A stretch of 64,000 nucleotides of DNA, from contig NZ_CP160797.1 of the NCBI RefSeq assembly GCF_040784915.1, forward strand, positions 1,627,001-1,691,000, written 5' to 3'. This DNA is from Bacillus vallismortis (lineage in GTDB: Bacteria > Bacillota > Bacilli > Bacillales > Bacillaceae). The notes beneath the pieces are model-generated. The model was not told the DNA's origin. It saw nothing but the letters and a program-made list of their open reading frames with translations, and made no database searches. This document shows positions 1 through 10,776 of this stretch, piece after piece. A program made the position numbers and the translations under genes. How positions within the stretch are numbered: position 1 is the first letter of the stretch; each line of letters begins with the position of its first letter.

Positions 1-3000
1 CGTTTATTCCGATTTATATTAAAACTTTTCGTTCTCTGAATAAGACGGGTGAGACTTGTTTTGTTTATATTGATAAAAATAATATCACGCAGCCATCTTC
101 TAAAGACATTTTATATGCGGACATACAAGTATACAACTCGGATGGTGAACTTTCGTTTTATTATGAACGGTTCGGTGTGAAAAGAGTTAGGAACGAGGAG
201 TCAATACAAAGGCTGGAATACAAGGGAATAAAAGATGAAGAGGATAGAGTCATTAAAATTGCGGATGATTCTCTCGACAAGAGTCTTATTAAACAGGTAG
301 CGGCCATGATTCAAAAGCCCGAAGAATCTGTTAAAACTGATATCACATTTTATGAGCTTGGATTAGACTCTAAACAGTTATTAAACTTGTCTAAAACATT
401 AGAACAACTCTTGCAGACCAAGCTGTATCCAACATTATTATTTGATTACTCTACAATTGGAGAATTAACTGAATACCTGTGTGGGAAATATGGTGACAAA
501 ATCATGCCGCCTGCAGCATCTGTTACGAAAACAGATCTCAAAGAAACTTTATCCAATGAGTTGGCGTTTATTATTGGTGATTTAACAAGGACCTCAGCAT
601 ATGAAGTAAACCAATATCGGTCGTTTTATGAATTGGGTCTTGATTCAAGACAGCTATTGCAGATATCTAAAATGATAGAAGAAAAAATTGGTGCTTCGTT
701 ATACCCGACTTTATTATTTGATTATAACAATATTCATGATTTGGCAAGTTATTTAGAAGAAAAATATGAGATGCTAACACAAACGGAATCAGAAGAAGAT
801 AAAAAACAAAGCAAGGAAGCACCTGATGCAGGGCATTTGGAAAATATATATATGCAAAAAGAGTGGAGCGAGTCGCCTTTATTATCTGAAGGTGTTCCTA
901 AAGGTAATATTTTAATTTTAGATTTTGAACGATCTATGAGTGATGATATTCAAAAGCATGCAGGCAGTAAAACTGTTATTTATGCACAAGCCGATTCCGA
1001 GTATCTTAAAATAAGTGATAGGCATTACAAATTCCATCCTGAAAATCCTGAGCATTACATGAGAATATTAAATGATGTAAAGTTATCAGGACTATTTCCC
1101 GAGACAATTATTCACTTTTTGTCAAAAGAAACCCAGGATAACAGATTAGATCCGGATTTAACACACAGTTTTTATTCTGTTCTTTATGTAAGTAAAGCTT
1201 TACTGAGTCAAAAATTAACCAGCAGATTAAAATTTCTGTACATGTATAGCAAAGATCAATATACGAATCCGTCTTATGCGGCTGTCTCAGGCTTTTTTAA
1301 AACTTTGCAAGCAGAGCAGCCGAATATTGAATGCAAAACAATAGAGTTTACAACAAATCAAACCATCCAAATAGCACCTGTATTACTCGATGAAATAAAT
1401 GGAGATTTTAATCAAACCGTTAAGTATGAAAACAATAGAAGATTTGTCTCAAAATATAGAGAAGTCCCGTCAGTAACAATGCATAAGACAGAAGCAACAT
1501 TAATAAAAAACGGGGTCTACCTTGTAATTGGCGGATTAAGGGGCATTGGCTGGATATTTTCAAAATTTATTTATTCAGATATTCGCGCCAATGTTGTTAT
1601 TGCTGGCCGGTCAGAACTGACTCCAAAGATGGAAGAAAAATTAGAAAAGATTCGTTCCCGCGGTATAAGAATCACCTATATTCAAGCTGACATGACAGTT
1701 AAAAAACAAGTAACCCAATTACTCGAAAAAGTCTATTCAGACTTTGCGAAAATTAATGGCGTTTTTTATAGTGCCGGTGTAATCAGAGATTCTTTTATTA
1801 TGAATAAAACGAACGATGATGTACATTCGGTGCTTCAATCTAAAATAAGCGGAGTCATTCATTTGGACGAGGCACTCGCCGATATGCCTTTAGACTTTTT
1901 TGTTTTATTTTCCTCTATTTCCGCGGAAATAGGAAGCTTGGGGCAAGCAGATTACGCATATGCCAATAGTTTTTTAGACAATTTTGCAGAATGGAGAGAA
2001 TGTATAAGAAAGACAGCAGGAAGACAAGGTAAAACAATCTCTGTAAATTGGCCTTTTTGGAAAAACGGAGGTATGTCAATAGATAATGAAGTACAGAAAA
2101 TTATGAAAACCCATCTCGGTCTGCACCCGCTTGAAACTTTTTACGGCATAGAAGCTATAAAAAGGTCGCTTGCTCAGACCGGCCATCAAATGATTGTGTT
2201 ATATGGAAAAAAAGAAAAAGTAATAACATACTTTCAACCGTTACCTTCCAGTTCAGGGGTAGTGCTTGTAAGAGACTCATCGATAGCAGCAGATATAGAT
2301 GCTTCATCGTACATTCCCGAAAAAACAGGCTCTGCCGTTCAATTACTGGGCACAGCAGACAACAGCGATCTTGATGATTATTTAAACTTTTGGAGCAGAA
2401 TAAAAAAAGGTGTTCCTTCGCAAAATCATCATATAGATGCCGCTAAAAAACTGATCTCATTTTATCAGAACAGGAAAATGGAGACAGTTCATTTTCTGAT
2501 AAACACTGCAAATGTCCGTAATATGGAAATAGTGATGAGCGGAAAAGGAGAAACAATTTTACTTATTTGCGGTTTTGCAACGACGGCTTATATGTGGAAA
2601 GAGCAAATAAAGGAGTGGGCGAATCATTTTAATGTAATCGTCATACACACCCCAGGTTATGGATTGAGTAAAGGAAGTGATGATTTTACATTGAGTGGTT
2701 TAAGTAGTGCTTTTATTGAGGTGTTAGAAGATATAGGAGTAACATGGCCAATTCACATTGCAGCAGCTTCTTGGGGAGGAATGGTAGGGCAAAGAATAGC
2801 CTATGAATATCCTGAAAAAGTGAAAACACTAACTCTATCAGGCAGTTACACCACCTATAAAGAAGATCCTGACCATAGTGTGGAGGAGAAGCTTAAGGAG
2901 GATTTTGCAAACATCGGAAGATTGAATGAATATGAAATGTTATATAGCAATCAATTTTTAAATGCATCTATTGAGCACTTTATGGAGATTCATAATAGAG

Positions 3001-3218
3001 AAGGTTATTCTACTATAAGTTTCTTAAAGGAGATTAAAACAAGAACGCTTATACTTACAGGTGAAAATGAAGCGGTTGTTGACCTAGAGGAGACAAACTT
3101 GCTTCAGAAATATCTTACAAATGCCGTTTCAAAGGAAATCGAAGGAGCGGGACATCTTTCTAATGTTACACATCCAAGAGAATTTAATAAGACTGTCATT
3201 GATTTTATAAAGAATTGA
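1..3218 (+). CDS. Terminal trans-AT polyketide synthase subunit, 3' part (DH tail-ACP-ACP-KR-TE)
   Basis: The frame is open from base 3, so the start lies outside the window. The first ~60 residues read like the end of a PKS dehydratase domain. Two tandem acyl carrier proteins follow, each with a GLDS phosphopantetheine site (Ser codons at 369 and 645). A ketoreductase comes next (about 850-2210), with a GGLRGIG nucleotide-binding loop and the catalytic S and Y (SSIS, ADYAYAN). The C-terminus (about 2520-3215) is an alpha/beta-hydrolase thioesterase with nucleophile SWGG (Ser codon 2769) and a GAGH histidine. Its elbow has Ala where the first Gly is usual. Tandem ACPs, KR after ACP and no visible AT fit a trans-AT system. 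The TE would release or cyclise the chain. Sampled lines are about 25-40% GC, below the rest of the window. Location before pdhA suggests macrolactin mlnH (inference). Confidence 0.85.
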   Translation, partial: FIPIYIKTFRSLNKTGETCFVYIDKNNITQPSSKDILYADIQVYNSDGELSFYYERFGVKRVRNEESIQRLEYKGIKDEEDRVIKIADDSLDKSLIKQVAAMIQKPEESVKTDITFYELGLDSKQLLNLSKTLEQLLQTKLYPTLLFDYSTIGELTEYLCGKYGDKIMPPAASVTKTDLKETLSNELAFIIGDLTRTSAYEVNQYRSFYELGLDSRQLLQISKMIEEKIGASLYPTLLFDYNNIHDLASYLEEKYEMLTQTESEEDKKQSKEAPDAGHLENIYMQKEWSESPLLSEGVPKGNILILDFERSMSDDIQKHAGSKTVIYAQADSEYLKISDRHYKFHPENPEHYMRILNDVKLSGLFPETIIHFLSKETQDNRLDPDLTHSFYSVLYVSKALLSQKLTSRLKFLYMYSKDQYTNPSYAAVSGFFKTLQAEQPNIECKTIEFTTNQTIQIAPVLLDEINGDFNQTVKYENNRRFVSKYREVPSVTMHKTEATLIKNGVYLVIGGLRGIGWIFSKFIYSDIRANVVIAGRSELTPKMEEKLEKIRSRGIRITYIQADMTVKKQVTQLLEKVYSDFAKINGVFYSAGVIRDSFIMNKTNDDVHSVLQSKISGVIHLDEALADMPLDFFVLFSSISAEIGSLGQADYAYANSFLDNFAEWRECIRKTAGRQGKTISVNWPFWKNGGMSIDNEVQKIMKTHLGLHPLETFYGIEAIKRSLAQTGHQMIVLYGKKEKVITYFQPLPSSSGVVLVRDSSIAADIDASSYIPEKTGSAVQLLGTADNSDLDDYLNFWSRIKKGVPSQNHHIDAAKKLISFYQNRKMETVHFLINTANVRNMEIVMSGKGETILLICGFATTAYMWKEQIKEWANHFNVIVIHTPGYGLSKGSDDFTLSGLSSAFIEVLEDIGVTWPIHIAAASWGGMVGQRIAYEYPEKVKTLTLSGSYTTYKEDPDHSVEEKLKEDFANIGRLNEYEMLYSNQFLNASIEHFMEIHNREGYSTISFLKEIKTRTLILTGENEAVVDLEETNLLQKYLTNAVSKEIEGAGHLSNVTHPREFNKTVIDFIKN

Positions 3219-3271
3219 ACATATTTATTTAGAAAGTCTAAAACGATAATTCTATAAGGGGAGAAACAACT

Positions 3272-4363
3272 GTGAAACATACATTGAGTAATCCAGCTTT
3301 TGATACCAAGCAAATTGACGCGCTGCGCCGTCACTATCAGACTATGATAGATGATGGAGACTTACAATGTGCAAGTTACATTATGTCAAGGGGCGGAGAA
3401 ATCTTTGCAGCCGATTCGCTTGGAGAGTTTCTGGGTAAAGAGAATGAGACGAAAAAATTCAAACTTGATTCAATCAGAGAAATTGGTTCTCTAACAAAAG
3501 TCTTTACCGCAATTGCTGTTATGCAGCTGGTGGAAAAGGGACTGCTCGACTTAAAAATGCCTATTAAACTATTTCTCTCTGCATTTGATAAACCTGGATT
3601 TAACGAAATTAAAATACTTCATCTGCTTACTCATACGGCAGGATTGGCTTTTGATCTGGATCTTCAAAAGGCAAATGGCATTGACTTAACAAATGAGAAT
3701 GAATGGGTCGCTTATCTGGTCAATACGCCTCTAGAGTACAAAGTTGATGAGGCCTGGAATTATTCCAGAACTGGATTTGTTATTTTAGGAATAATCATTT
3801 CAAAAGTAACCGGTATGTCTTACGAAGAGTATGTGACAAAGCATATTATTAAAGCGCTTGGTATGGATAGAACATTTTTTTATGTCCCTAATGCTTTAAA
3901 ATCTGAAGTTTGTATTATCAATAATAACGAGAGTGAGCAGCTGGTTGAAGAACGACACCCCTACTTTCCGAATAAAGCGACTACAGGGCTGTATTCGACA
4001 TTGAAAGACATTTGGAAGCTGGCAGAAATGTTTAGAAATAAAGGCCGGTTTGAAGAGAAGAAACTACTTGGTAAAAAAACAGTCGAGTCTATGTTGCGAA
4101 ATCAAATAAAGGAGGGACTTCCCTTTTACTTCTTCGGAGCTCCGAGAGAAAAAGGGGATTTTGGTTTAGGAATCAATCTATGGCCTGCCGGGGAACATTA
4201 TTTTATGAGTGAAGGAACCTTTTCGCATCTCGGAATGGGGTGGTGCGGTCTTTTTTCAGATCCGGCAGAAGAGTTTACGTATGTGTTTTTCACGCCGATT
4301 TCAGAGTTTAATCCTCATGCTGTTTTAACTCCGCTGAACATTGTGTGGGCTGGCATTGAATAA
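3272..4363 (+). CDS. Serine beta-lactamase/PBP-like hydrolase, last gene of the PKS cluster
   Basis: This 363-residue protein has the class C beta-lactamase/esterase fold signature: SxxK nucleophile motif (SLTK) near residue 73, a Tyr motif as YSR rather than YSN near residue 165, and a late HLG in place of KTG. No signal peptide or membrane segment is visible, so a cytosolic role is likely. It begins with GTG, eight bases after AAGGGGAG, 53 bp downstream of the PKS stop, and probably shares its transcript. In the macrolactin cluster the last gene (mlnI) encodes this kind of protein, which supports but does not prove that identity. The substrate is unknown: self-resistance, acyl transfer or product hydrolysis are all possible. 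Confidence 0.8.
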   Translation: MKHTLSNPAFDTKQIDALRRHYQTMIDDGDLQCASYIMSRGGEIFAADSLGEFLGKENETKKFKLDSIREIGSLTKVFTAIAVMQLVEKGLLDLKMPIKLFLSAFDKPGFNEIKILHLLTHTAGLAFDLDLQKANGIDLTNENEWVAYLVNTPLEYKVDEAWNYSRTGFVILGIIISKVTGMSYEEYVTKHIIKALGMDRTFFYVPNALKSEVCIINNNESEQLVEERHPYFPNKATTGLYSTLKDIWKLAEMFRNKGRFEEKKLLGKKTVESMLRNQIKEGLPFYFFGAPREKGDFGLGINLWPAGEHYFMSEGTFSHLGMGWCGLFSDPAEEFTYVFFTPISEFNPHAVLTPLNIVWAGIE

Positions 4364-4390
4364 ACGGATAACAGATTAAAATTAGTAAAA

Positions 4391-4435
4391 GTATTTTTGG
4401 GTTCCGCCTGCCAAGCAGGCGGAACCCAAAAATAC
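4391..4435. terminator. Very strong bidirectional hairpin ending the PKS cluster
   Basis: A perfect inverted repeat with 21-bp arms (4391-4411 and 4415-4435) and a 3-nt loop (CAA). The outer arms are T5/A5 runs, so the hairpin can terminate transcription from either side. It separates the polyketide cluster from the pdh operon. Confidence 0.85.
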
Positions 4436-4636
4436 CTCCTCTTTATTCACACTGCGTTTACTTCCCCGACACTTTACGGTTTGTAACAGTTCGTTAAAAA
4501 ACTTATTTTATTTTTTTACTTTTTTAACTGTATTACAACATTCTGTTTTTATAATACAGTTTTTCATCTTTTATAGTACAGTTTTTTTCGCACTCTCCCT
4601 ATTTTCAAAGCGGTTTCAATTTTAGTTTATAAATAA
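4436..4636 (+). promoter_or_regulatory. pdhA upstream region: cre-like site and repeated TACAGTTT motifs
   Basis: No gene is visible here. Bases 4605-4618, read on the minus strand (TGAAACCGCTTTGA), match the CcpA cre consensus TGWAANCGNTNWCA at all but one position. The site is centred about 60 bp upstream of the predicted pdhA start point, where CcpA usually activates. The motif TA(A/G)TACAGTTT occurs near 4553 and 4574, and again near 4707 downstream of the promoter; its binding factor is unknown. Confidence 0.45.
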
Positions 4637-4665
4637 TTGACGGCTCTGTGGAATTGCTGTAAACT
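4637..4665 (+). promoter_or_regulatory. Sigma-A promoter of pdhABCD
   Basis: TTGACG (4637-4642), a 17-bp spacer, then TAAACT (4660-4665). Transcription would begin near 4672, leaving a leader of about 185 nt before pdhA. Confidence 0.7.
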
Positions 4666-4854
4666 ATGTTTGTTGATTATTGTACTAATGAAAAAGTTAT
4701 TTTTATTAGTACAGTTTAAACGTCATTATCTTTGCTTATTTTTTGTGATTTTCTGAATGATTAATTTTAGAATTGCAGAGCATGATAAGAGTGTTTTTAA
4801 TACGGATTATGAACGGTATCAAACCCCGTTTAAACAAAAGAAGAGGTGGTTTAA

Positions 4855-5973
<1,119 letters not shown>

Positions 5974-5976
5974 GCC

Positions 5977-6954
5977 ATGGCGCAAATGACAATGATTCAA
6001 GCGATCACTGATGCGTTACGCACAGAACTGAAGAACAATGAAAACGTTCTGCTTTTTGGAGAGGATGTAGGCGTTGCAGGGGGCGTTTTCCGGGCAACTG
6101 AAGGCCTTCAAAAAGAATTCGGTGAGGATCGCGTATTTGATACGCCGCTTGCAGAGTCTGGAATTGGCGGGCTTGCTCTCGGCTTAGGTTTGCAGGATTA
6201 CCGTCCTGTTATGGAAATCCAATTCTTTGGATTCGTTTATGAGGTAATGGATTCTATTTCTGGACAAATGGCCCGTCTTCGTTACCGTTCTGGCGGACGC
6301 TGGACTTCACCTGTAACCATTCGTTCTCCGTTCGGCGGCGGTGTTCATACTCCTGAGCTTCATGCTGATAGCTTAGAAGGTCTTATTGCACAGCAGCCTG
6401 GTATCAAAGTTGTCATTCCGTCAACTCCTTACGATGCCAAAGGACTTTTAATTTCTGCAATCAGAGACAATGATCCTGTTGTTTTCTTAGAGCACATGAA
6501 GCTTTACCGTTCTTTCCGTCAGGAAGTTCCTGAAGAAGAATACACAATTGAGCTTGGCAAAGCTGACGTGAAACGTGAAGGTACTGACCTTTCAATCATC
6601 ACTTACGGCGCAATGGTTCATGAATCATTAAAAGCTGCTGAGGAGCTTGAGAAAGACGGCGTTTCTGCTGAGGTAATTGATCTTCGTACTGTCAGTCCAC
6701 TTGATATCGATACAATCATCGCATCTGTAGAAAAAACAGGCCGCGCGATTGTAGTTCAAGAGGCGCAAAAACAGGCCGGTGTTGCTGCTAATGTGGTAGC
6801 AGAAATTAATGACCGTGCGATCTTGAGCTTGGAAGCACCTGTACTTCGCGTGGCTGCGCCTGATACAGTATTTCCTTTCTCCCAAGCAGAGAGCGTATGG
6901 CTTCCAAACCATAAAGACGTTCTTGAAACAGCAAGAAAAGTACTTGAATTTTAA
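5977..6954 (+). CDS. pdhB: Pyruvate dehydrogenase E1 component, beta subunit
   Basis: This 325-residue transketolase-type subunit completes the E1 heterotetramer with PdhA. The N-terminal half holds the ThDP pyrimidine-binding region ([20 protein letters not shown]) and the C-terminal half the transketolase C domain ([14 protein letters not shown]). It starts three bases after the pdhA stop, with its Shine-Dalgarno GGAG inside the end of pdhA, so the two are likely translationally coupled. By memory, differences from strain 168 cluster in roughly the first 100 residues and then nearly stop. That could mark a recombination edge continuing from pdhA. Confidence 0.97.
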   Translation: MAQMTMIQAITDALRTELKNNENVLLFGEDVGVAGGVFRATEGLQKEFGEDRVFDTPLAESGIGGLALGLGLQDYRPVMEIQFFGFVYEVMDSISGQMARLRYRSGGRWTSPVTIRSPFGGGVHTPELHADSLEGLIAQQPGIKVVIPSTPYDAKGLLISAIRDNDPVVFLEHMKLYRSFRQEVPEEEYTIELGKADVKREGTDLSIITYGAMVHESLKAAEELEKDGVSAEVIDLRTVSPLDIDTIIASVEKTGRAIVVQEAQKQAGVAANVVAEINDRAILSLEAPVLRVAAPDTVFPFSQAESVWLPNHKDVLETARKVLEF

Positions 6955-6971
6955 TCAAATTGCATAATTCA

Positions 6972-6995
6972 GAGGGAAGATGGACGTTTTCCCTC
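6972..6995 (+). promoter_or_regulatory. Stem-loop between pdhB and pdhC
   Basis: GAGGGAA and TTCCCTC form a 7-bp stem in the 108-bp gap between pdhB and pdhC. No U-tract follows, so it is more likely a partial attenuator or an RNA processing or stability element than a full terminator. It could help set different E1 and E2/E3 levels. Confidence 0.45.
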
Positions 6996-7062
6996 CACTA
7001 TATATCTGTTACTTACGATGTAAACTTTAAAATTGCTTAATCAAACTAGGAGGTCGAAAACT

Positions 7063-8394
7063 GTGGCATTTGAATTTAAACTTCCAGATATCGGGGAAGG
7101 TATCCACGAAGGCGAAATCGTAAAATGGTTTGTCAAGCCTAACGATGAGGTAGACGAAGATGATGTACTGGCGGAAGTCCAAAATGATAAAGCAGTAGTA
7201 GAAATTCCTTCACCTGTTAAAGGAAAAGTATTAGAATTAAAAGTTGAAGAGGGAACAGTAGCAACTGTTGGACAAACGATTATTACGTTTGATGCACCTG
7301 GGTACGAAGATCTTCAATTTAAAGGAAGTCATGATTCAGGGGAGGCAAAAACTGAGGCACAAGTTCAATCAACTGCCGAAGTGGGACAAGATATCTCTAA
7401 AGAAGAGCGTCCGAAAGAGCCTGCAAAAGCAACTGGCGCAGGACAGCAGGATCAAGCTGAAGTTGACCCGAACAAACGCGTCATCGCTATGCCTTCTGTA
7501 CGTAAATATGCTCGTGAAAAAGGCGTAGACATCCGTAAAGTAACTGGCTCAGGCAATAACGGACGTGTTGTTAAAGAAGATATCAACAGCTTTGTAAACG
7601 GAGGAGCGCAAGAAGCTGCTGCGCCACAAGAAACAGCTGCACCGCAAGAAACAGCTGCTAAACCGGCTGCTGCACCAGCTCCAGAGGGCGAATTCCCAGA
7701 AACACGCGAAAAAATGAGCGGTATCCGTAAAGCAATTGCAAAAGCGATGGTTAACTCTAAACACACTGCTCCTCACGTAACATTAATGGATGAAGTGGAC
7801 GTAACAAACCTTGTTGCACATCGTAAACAGTTCAAACAGGTTGCTGCTGATCAAGGAATCAAGCTGACTTTCTTGCCTTACGTTGTAAAAGCTCTGACAT
7901 CTGCACTGAAAAAATTCCCTGTTTTAAACACGTCAATTGACGATAAAACAGAAGAAGTAGTCCAAAAACATTACTTCAACATCGGTATCGCTGCTGATAC
8001 TGAAAAAGGCTTGCTTGTACCGGTTGTGAAAAATGCAGATCGTAAATCTGTCTTTGAAATTTCAGATGAAATCAATGGCCTTGCAACAAAAGCTCGTGAA
8101 GGCAAGCTTGCTCCAGCTGAAATGAAAGGCGCATCTTGCACAATTACAAACATCGGTTCTGCCGGCGGACAATGGTTCACTCCGGTCATCAACCATCCAG
8201 AAGTTGCGATTCTTGGTATCGGACGCATTGCAGAAAAAGCGATTGTTCGTGATGGCGAAATCGTAGCAGCTCCAGTCTTAGCTCTTTCTCTCAGCTTCGA
8301 CCACCGTATGATCGACGGAGCAACTGCGCAAAATGCATTAAATCACATCAAGCGTTTACTGAACGATCCACAATTAATTTTAATGGAGGCGTAA
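7063..8394 (+). CDS. pdhC: Pyruvate dehydrogenase E2, dihydrolipoyl acetyltransferase
   Basis: The core of the complex: it takes the acetyl group from E1 onto lipoate and passes it to CoA. Domains in order are an N-terminal lipoyl domain with the modified Lys43 (NDKAVV), an E1/E3-binding domain near residues 140-180 ([10 protein letters not shown]), an Ala/Pro-rich hinge containing the repeat APQETA, and a catalytic domain ending with DHRMIDGA. The GTG start at 7063 is preferred because AGGAGG lies eight bases upstream. An in-frame TTG ten codons earlier has no ribosome site. The length is 443 residues. Confidence 0.97.
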   Translation: MAFEFKLPDIGEGIHEGEIVKWFVKPNDEVDEDDVLAEVQNDKAVVEIPSPVKGKVLELKVEEGTVATVGQTIITFDAPGYEDLQFKGSHDSGEAKTEAQVQSTAEVGQDISKEERPKEPAKATGAGQQDQAEVDPNKRVIAMPSVRKYAREKGVDIRKVTGSGNNGRVVKEDINSFVNGGAQEAAAPQETAAPQETAAKPAAAPAPEGEFPETREKMSGIRKAIAKAMVNSKHTAPHVTLMDEVDVTNLVAHRKQFKQVAADQGIKLTFLPYVVKALTSALKKFPVLNTSIDDKTEEVVQKHYFNIGIAADTEKGLLVPVVKNADRKSVFEISDEINGLATKAREGKLAPAEMKGASCTITNIGSAGGQWFTPVINHPEVAILGIGRIAEKAIVRDGEIVAAPVLALSLSFDHRMIDGATAQNALNHIKRLLNDPQLILMEA

Positions 8395-8398
8395 TGTT

Positions 8399-9811
8399 AT
8401 GGTAGTAGGAGATTTCCCTATTGAAACAGATACTCTTGTAATCGGTGCGGGACCTGGCGGCTATGTAGCTGCCATCCGCGCTGCACAGCTTGGACAAAAA
8501 GTAACAGTCGTTGAAAAAGCAACTCTTGGAGGCGTTTGTCTGAACGTTGGATGTATCCCTTCAAAAGCGCTGATCAATGCTGGCCACCGTTATGAGAATG
8601 CAAAGCATTCTGACGACATGGGAATCACGGCTGAGAACGTATCAGTTGATTTCACAAAAGTTCAAGAATGGAAAGCTTCTGTCGTAAACAAGCTTACTGG
8701 CGGTGTTGGAGGTCTTCTTAAAGGCAACAAAGTAGATGTTGTAAAAGGCGAAGCTTATTTTGTAGACAGCAATTCAGTTCGTGTCATGGATGAGAACTCT
8801 GCTCAAACATACACGTTCAAAAACGCAATCATTGCAACTGGTTCTCGTCCTATCGAATTGCCAAACTTCAAATATACTGAGCGTGTCCTAAATTCAACAG
8901 GCGCTTTGGCTCTTAAAGAAATTCCTAAAAAGCTCGTTGTGATCGGCGGCGGATACATCGGCACTGAGCTCGGAACTGCGTATGCTAACTTCGGCACTGA
9001 GCTTGTTATTCTTGAAGGCGGAGATGAAATTCTTCCTGGCTTCGAAAAACAAATGAGTTCTCTTGTTACACGCAGACTGAAGAAAAAAGGCAACGTTGAA
9101 ATCCATACAAATGCGATGGCTAAAGGCGTTGAAGAAAAACCAGATGGCGTAACAGTTACTTTTGAAGTAAAAGGCGAAGAAAAAACTGTTGATGCTGATT
9201 ACGTACTGATCACAGTAGGACGCCGTCCAAACACTGATGAGCTTGGTCTTGAGCAAGTCGGTATTGAAATGACGGACCGCGGTGTCGTGAAAACTGACAA
9301 ACAGTGCCGCACTAACGTACCTAACATTTATGCAATCGGTGACATCATCGAAGGACCTCCGCTTGCTCACAAAGCATCTTACGAAGGTAAAATCGCAGCA
9401 GAAGCTATCGCTGGAGAGCCTGCAGAAATCGATTACCTTGGTATTCCTGCGGTTGTCTTCTCTGAGCCTGAACTTGCATCAGTTGGTTACACTGAAGCAC
9501 AGGCGAAAGAAGAAGGCCTTGATATTGTTGCTGCTAAATTCCCATTTGGAGCAAACGGCCGTGCCCTTTCTCTTAACGAAACAGACGGCTTCATGAAGCT
9601 GATCACTCGTAAAGAGGACGGTCTTGTAATCGGTGCACAAATCGCCGGTGCAAGTGCTTCTGATATGATTTCTGAATTAAGCTTAGCGATCGAAGGCGGC
9701 ATGACTGCTGAAGATATCGCGATGACAATTCACGCTCACCCAACATTGGGCGAAATCACAATGGAAGCAGCTGAAGTGGCAATCGGAAGTCCGATTCACA
9801 TCGTAAAATAA
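8399..9811 (+). CDS. pdhD: Dihydrolipoamide dehydrogenase (E3)
   Basis: A 470-residue FAD flavoprotein that reoxidises the dihydrolipoyl arm of PdhC and reduces NAD+. Visible features are the FAD loop GAGPGG near residue 17, the redox disulfide CLNVGC near residues 47-52, the NAD-binding GGGYIG near residue 185 and the C-terminal active-site HAHPTLGE. It begins four bases after pdhC, with GGAGG inside the pdhC end. As the last gene before a terminator it closes the operon, and E3 is often shared with other 2-oxoacid dehydrogenases. Confidence 0.97.
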   Translation: MVVGDFPIETDTLVIGAGPGGYVAAIRAAQLGQKVTVVEKATLGGVCLNVGCIPSKALINAGHRYENAKHSDDMGITAENVSVDFTKVQEWKASVVNKLTGGVGGLLKGNKVDVVKGEAYFVDSNSVRVMDENSAQTYTFKNAIIATGSRPIELPNFKYTERVLNSTGALALKEIPKKLVVIGGGYIGTELGTAYANFGTELVILEGGDEILPGFEKQMSSLVTRRLKKKGNVEIHTNAMAKGVEEKPDGVTVTFEVKGEEKTVDADYVLITVGRRPNTDELGLEQVGIEMTDRGVVKTDKQCRTNVPNIYAIGDIIEGPPLAHKASYEGKIAAEAIAGEPAEIDYLGIPAVVFSEPELASVGYTEAQAKEEGLDIVAAKFPFGANGRALSLNETDGFMKLITRKEDGLVIGAQIAGASASDMISELSLAIEGGMTAEDIAMTIHAHPTLGEITMEAAEVAIGSPIHIVK

Positions 9812-9821
9812 TACTCATATC

Positions 9822-9856
9822 AAAAACAGCCCTCGCTCAATGCGGGGCTGTTTTAT
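9822..9856 (+). terminator. pdhABCD terminator
   Basis: AAAACAGCCC and GGGGCTGTTTT form the stem, followed by TTTATTTATTTT. It lies between convergent pdhD and slp and can serve both. Confidence 0.8.
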
Positions 9857-10231
9857 TTATTTTGACAGCACATGCTGCAATGGTTTAACGATGTCTTCTT
9901 TCTTTTTCACACATCCCTCGATTTTCACAACGACATGGCGCTGATCAACAACCATAAGGGTAGGGACGGTTTCAATCTCATCTTCCCAGCCTTCTTTGTT
10001 ATCATAAACCTTCATTTTATCTATTTGCTCAGGATAATCTTTTTCTAAATCAAGCAGTGCATCGTAATATGGCGCTTCCTCGTCAATTTGGTTTTCATCA
10101 GAAAAAAACAAAATTTGTGTATGATGAATGTTGTCAATCCGGCTTTTTTTCATCGGATTGATGGTGGAAAGCGTACAGCCCGATAAAGCAAATACTATTA
10201 TCAGTATGGGGAATACCGCGCGATATCGCAT
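9857..10231 (-). CDS. slp: Small peptidoglycan-associated lipoprotein
   Basis: A 124-residue protein with a lipoprotein signal peptide: an N-terminal Arg pair, a hydrophobic stretch and lipobox LSGC, giving lipidated Cys at about residue 19. The mature part is short, charged and thioredoxin-like in pattern (late VPTLMVVD, with no CxxC), so redox activity is unlikely. The position between pdhD and speA matches slp in B. subtilis. Its function is not known to me beyond envelope location. A good Shine-Dalgarno (GAGGAGAAG) precedes the ATG. Confidence 0.9.
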   Translation of the reverse strand: MRYRAVFPILIIVFALSGCTLSTINPMKKSRIDNIHHTQILFFSDENQIDEEAPYYDALLDLEKDYPEQIDKMKVYDNKEGWEDEIETVPTLMVVDQRHVVVKIEGCVKKKEDIVKPLQHVLSK

Positions 10232-10518
10232 CTATCTTCTCCTCTGTATAAACAATAGTAAACTAGCCTTAGTTTATCATGAGAGGAGGCTGAATCTGCT
10301 CCTTGTTACCTAATTGTTATATAATTGAAACCGTTTTTAAAGTGAGATTACATAGTATATCAATCGTTTAAATATTGCTGCGTTCGTTCATAAAAGTTCA
10401 AGAAAACATGAAATCACGGGATGTATTTTTGCATATGTATCGATTAAAGCTGTTTCGTGAAGAAGATATTGTATGTGAAAAATAAAAAAACACTATATAT
10501 AACGAAATAAAAATTAAA
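10232..10518. other. slp-SR1 intergenic region with one cre-like site
   Basis: No gene is visible. Bases 10326-10339 (TGAAACCGTTTTTA) match the cre consensus with one mismatch, about 95 bp upstream of the slp start and well upstream of SR1. Otherwise I see only AT-rich sequence. Confidence 0.35.
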
Positions 10519-10566
10519 TGTGTCATACAGTTTGCGGTTGACATTTTAAATGTGACATATTAATAT
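10519..10566 (+). promoter_or_regulatory. SR1 promoter with two CcpN operators
   Basis: TTGACA (10538-10543), a 17-bp spacer and TAATAT (10561-10566) form a sigma-A promoter. Two matches to the CcpN motif TRTGHYATAYW lie at 10519-10529 (TGTGTCATACA) and 10551-10561 (TGTGACATATT). One is just upstream of the -35 and the other overlaps the spacer and -10. This is the arrangement expected for repression of SR1 by CcpN during glycolytic growth. Confidence 0.8.
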
Positions 10567-10622
10567 AATAGCAACAAGAGAAATTAAGCGTTTTCAAAAT
10601 TCAAAGAAATGGGGAATAAGAG

Positions 10623-10742
10623 ATGGGAACGATTGTTTGCCAAGATTGCAACGAAGCCATTCATTACTTTGAAGATGAGAAAGTGACAACATTATACGGA
10701 TCATGCTGCGGACAATGTCAATGTCCTGTTGATGAAGAGTAA
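10623..10742 (+). CDS. ykzW: SR1P peptide (39 residues)
   Basis: The small ORF inside SR1 encodes a 39-residue, Cys-rich acidic peptide that starts MGTIVCQDC, has a CCGQCQC cluster and ends PVDEE. It follows GGGGAATAAGAG. In B. subtilis SR1P binds glyceraldehyde-3-phosphate dehydrogenase GapA and promotes its link to RNase J1. The six cysteines suggest metal or disulfide chemistry. The match to the remembered peptide is nearly complete. Confidence 0.88.
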   Translation: MGTIVCQDCNEAIHYFEDEKVTTLYGSCCGQCQCPVDEE

Positions 10743-10743
10743 T

Positions 10744-10776
10744 AAAAAGCATGCGGGCTCAAGCCGCATGCTTTTT
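10744..10776. terminator. Bidirectional terminator of SR1 and speA
   Basis: Perfect 13-bp arms, AAAAAGCATGCGG and CCGCATGCTTTTT, around a 7-nt loop. It lies three bases from the speA stop on the other strand and serves both transcripts. Confidence 0.88.

Noticed and set aside
7033-7062. TTG start ten codons upstream for pdhC
   Set aside because: No Shine-Dalgarno is present there, while AGGAGG lies eight bases before GTG 7063 and the protein then starts at the lipoyl domain as usual.
8894-9370. 158-codon open frame on the minus strand inside pdhD
   Set aside because: It is antisense to a well-supported enzyme, has no ribosome site and a composition typical of a shadow frame.
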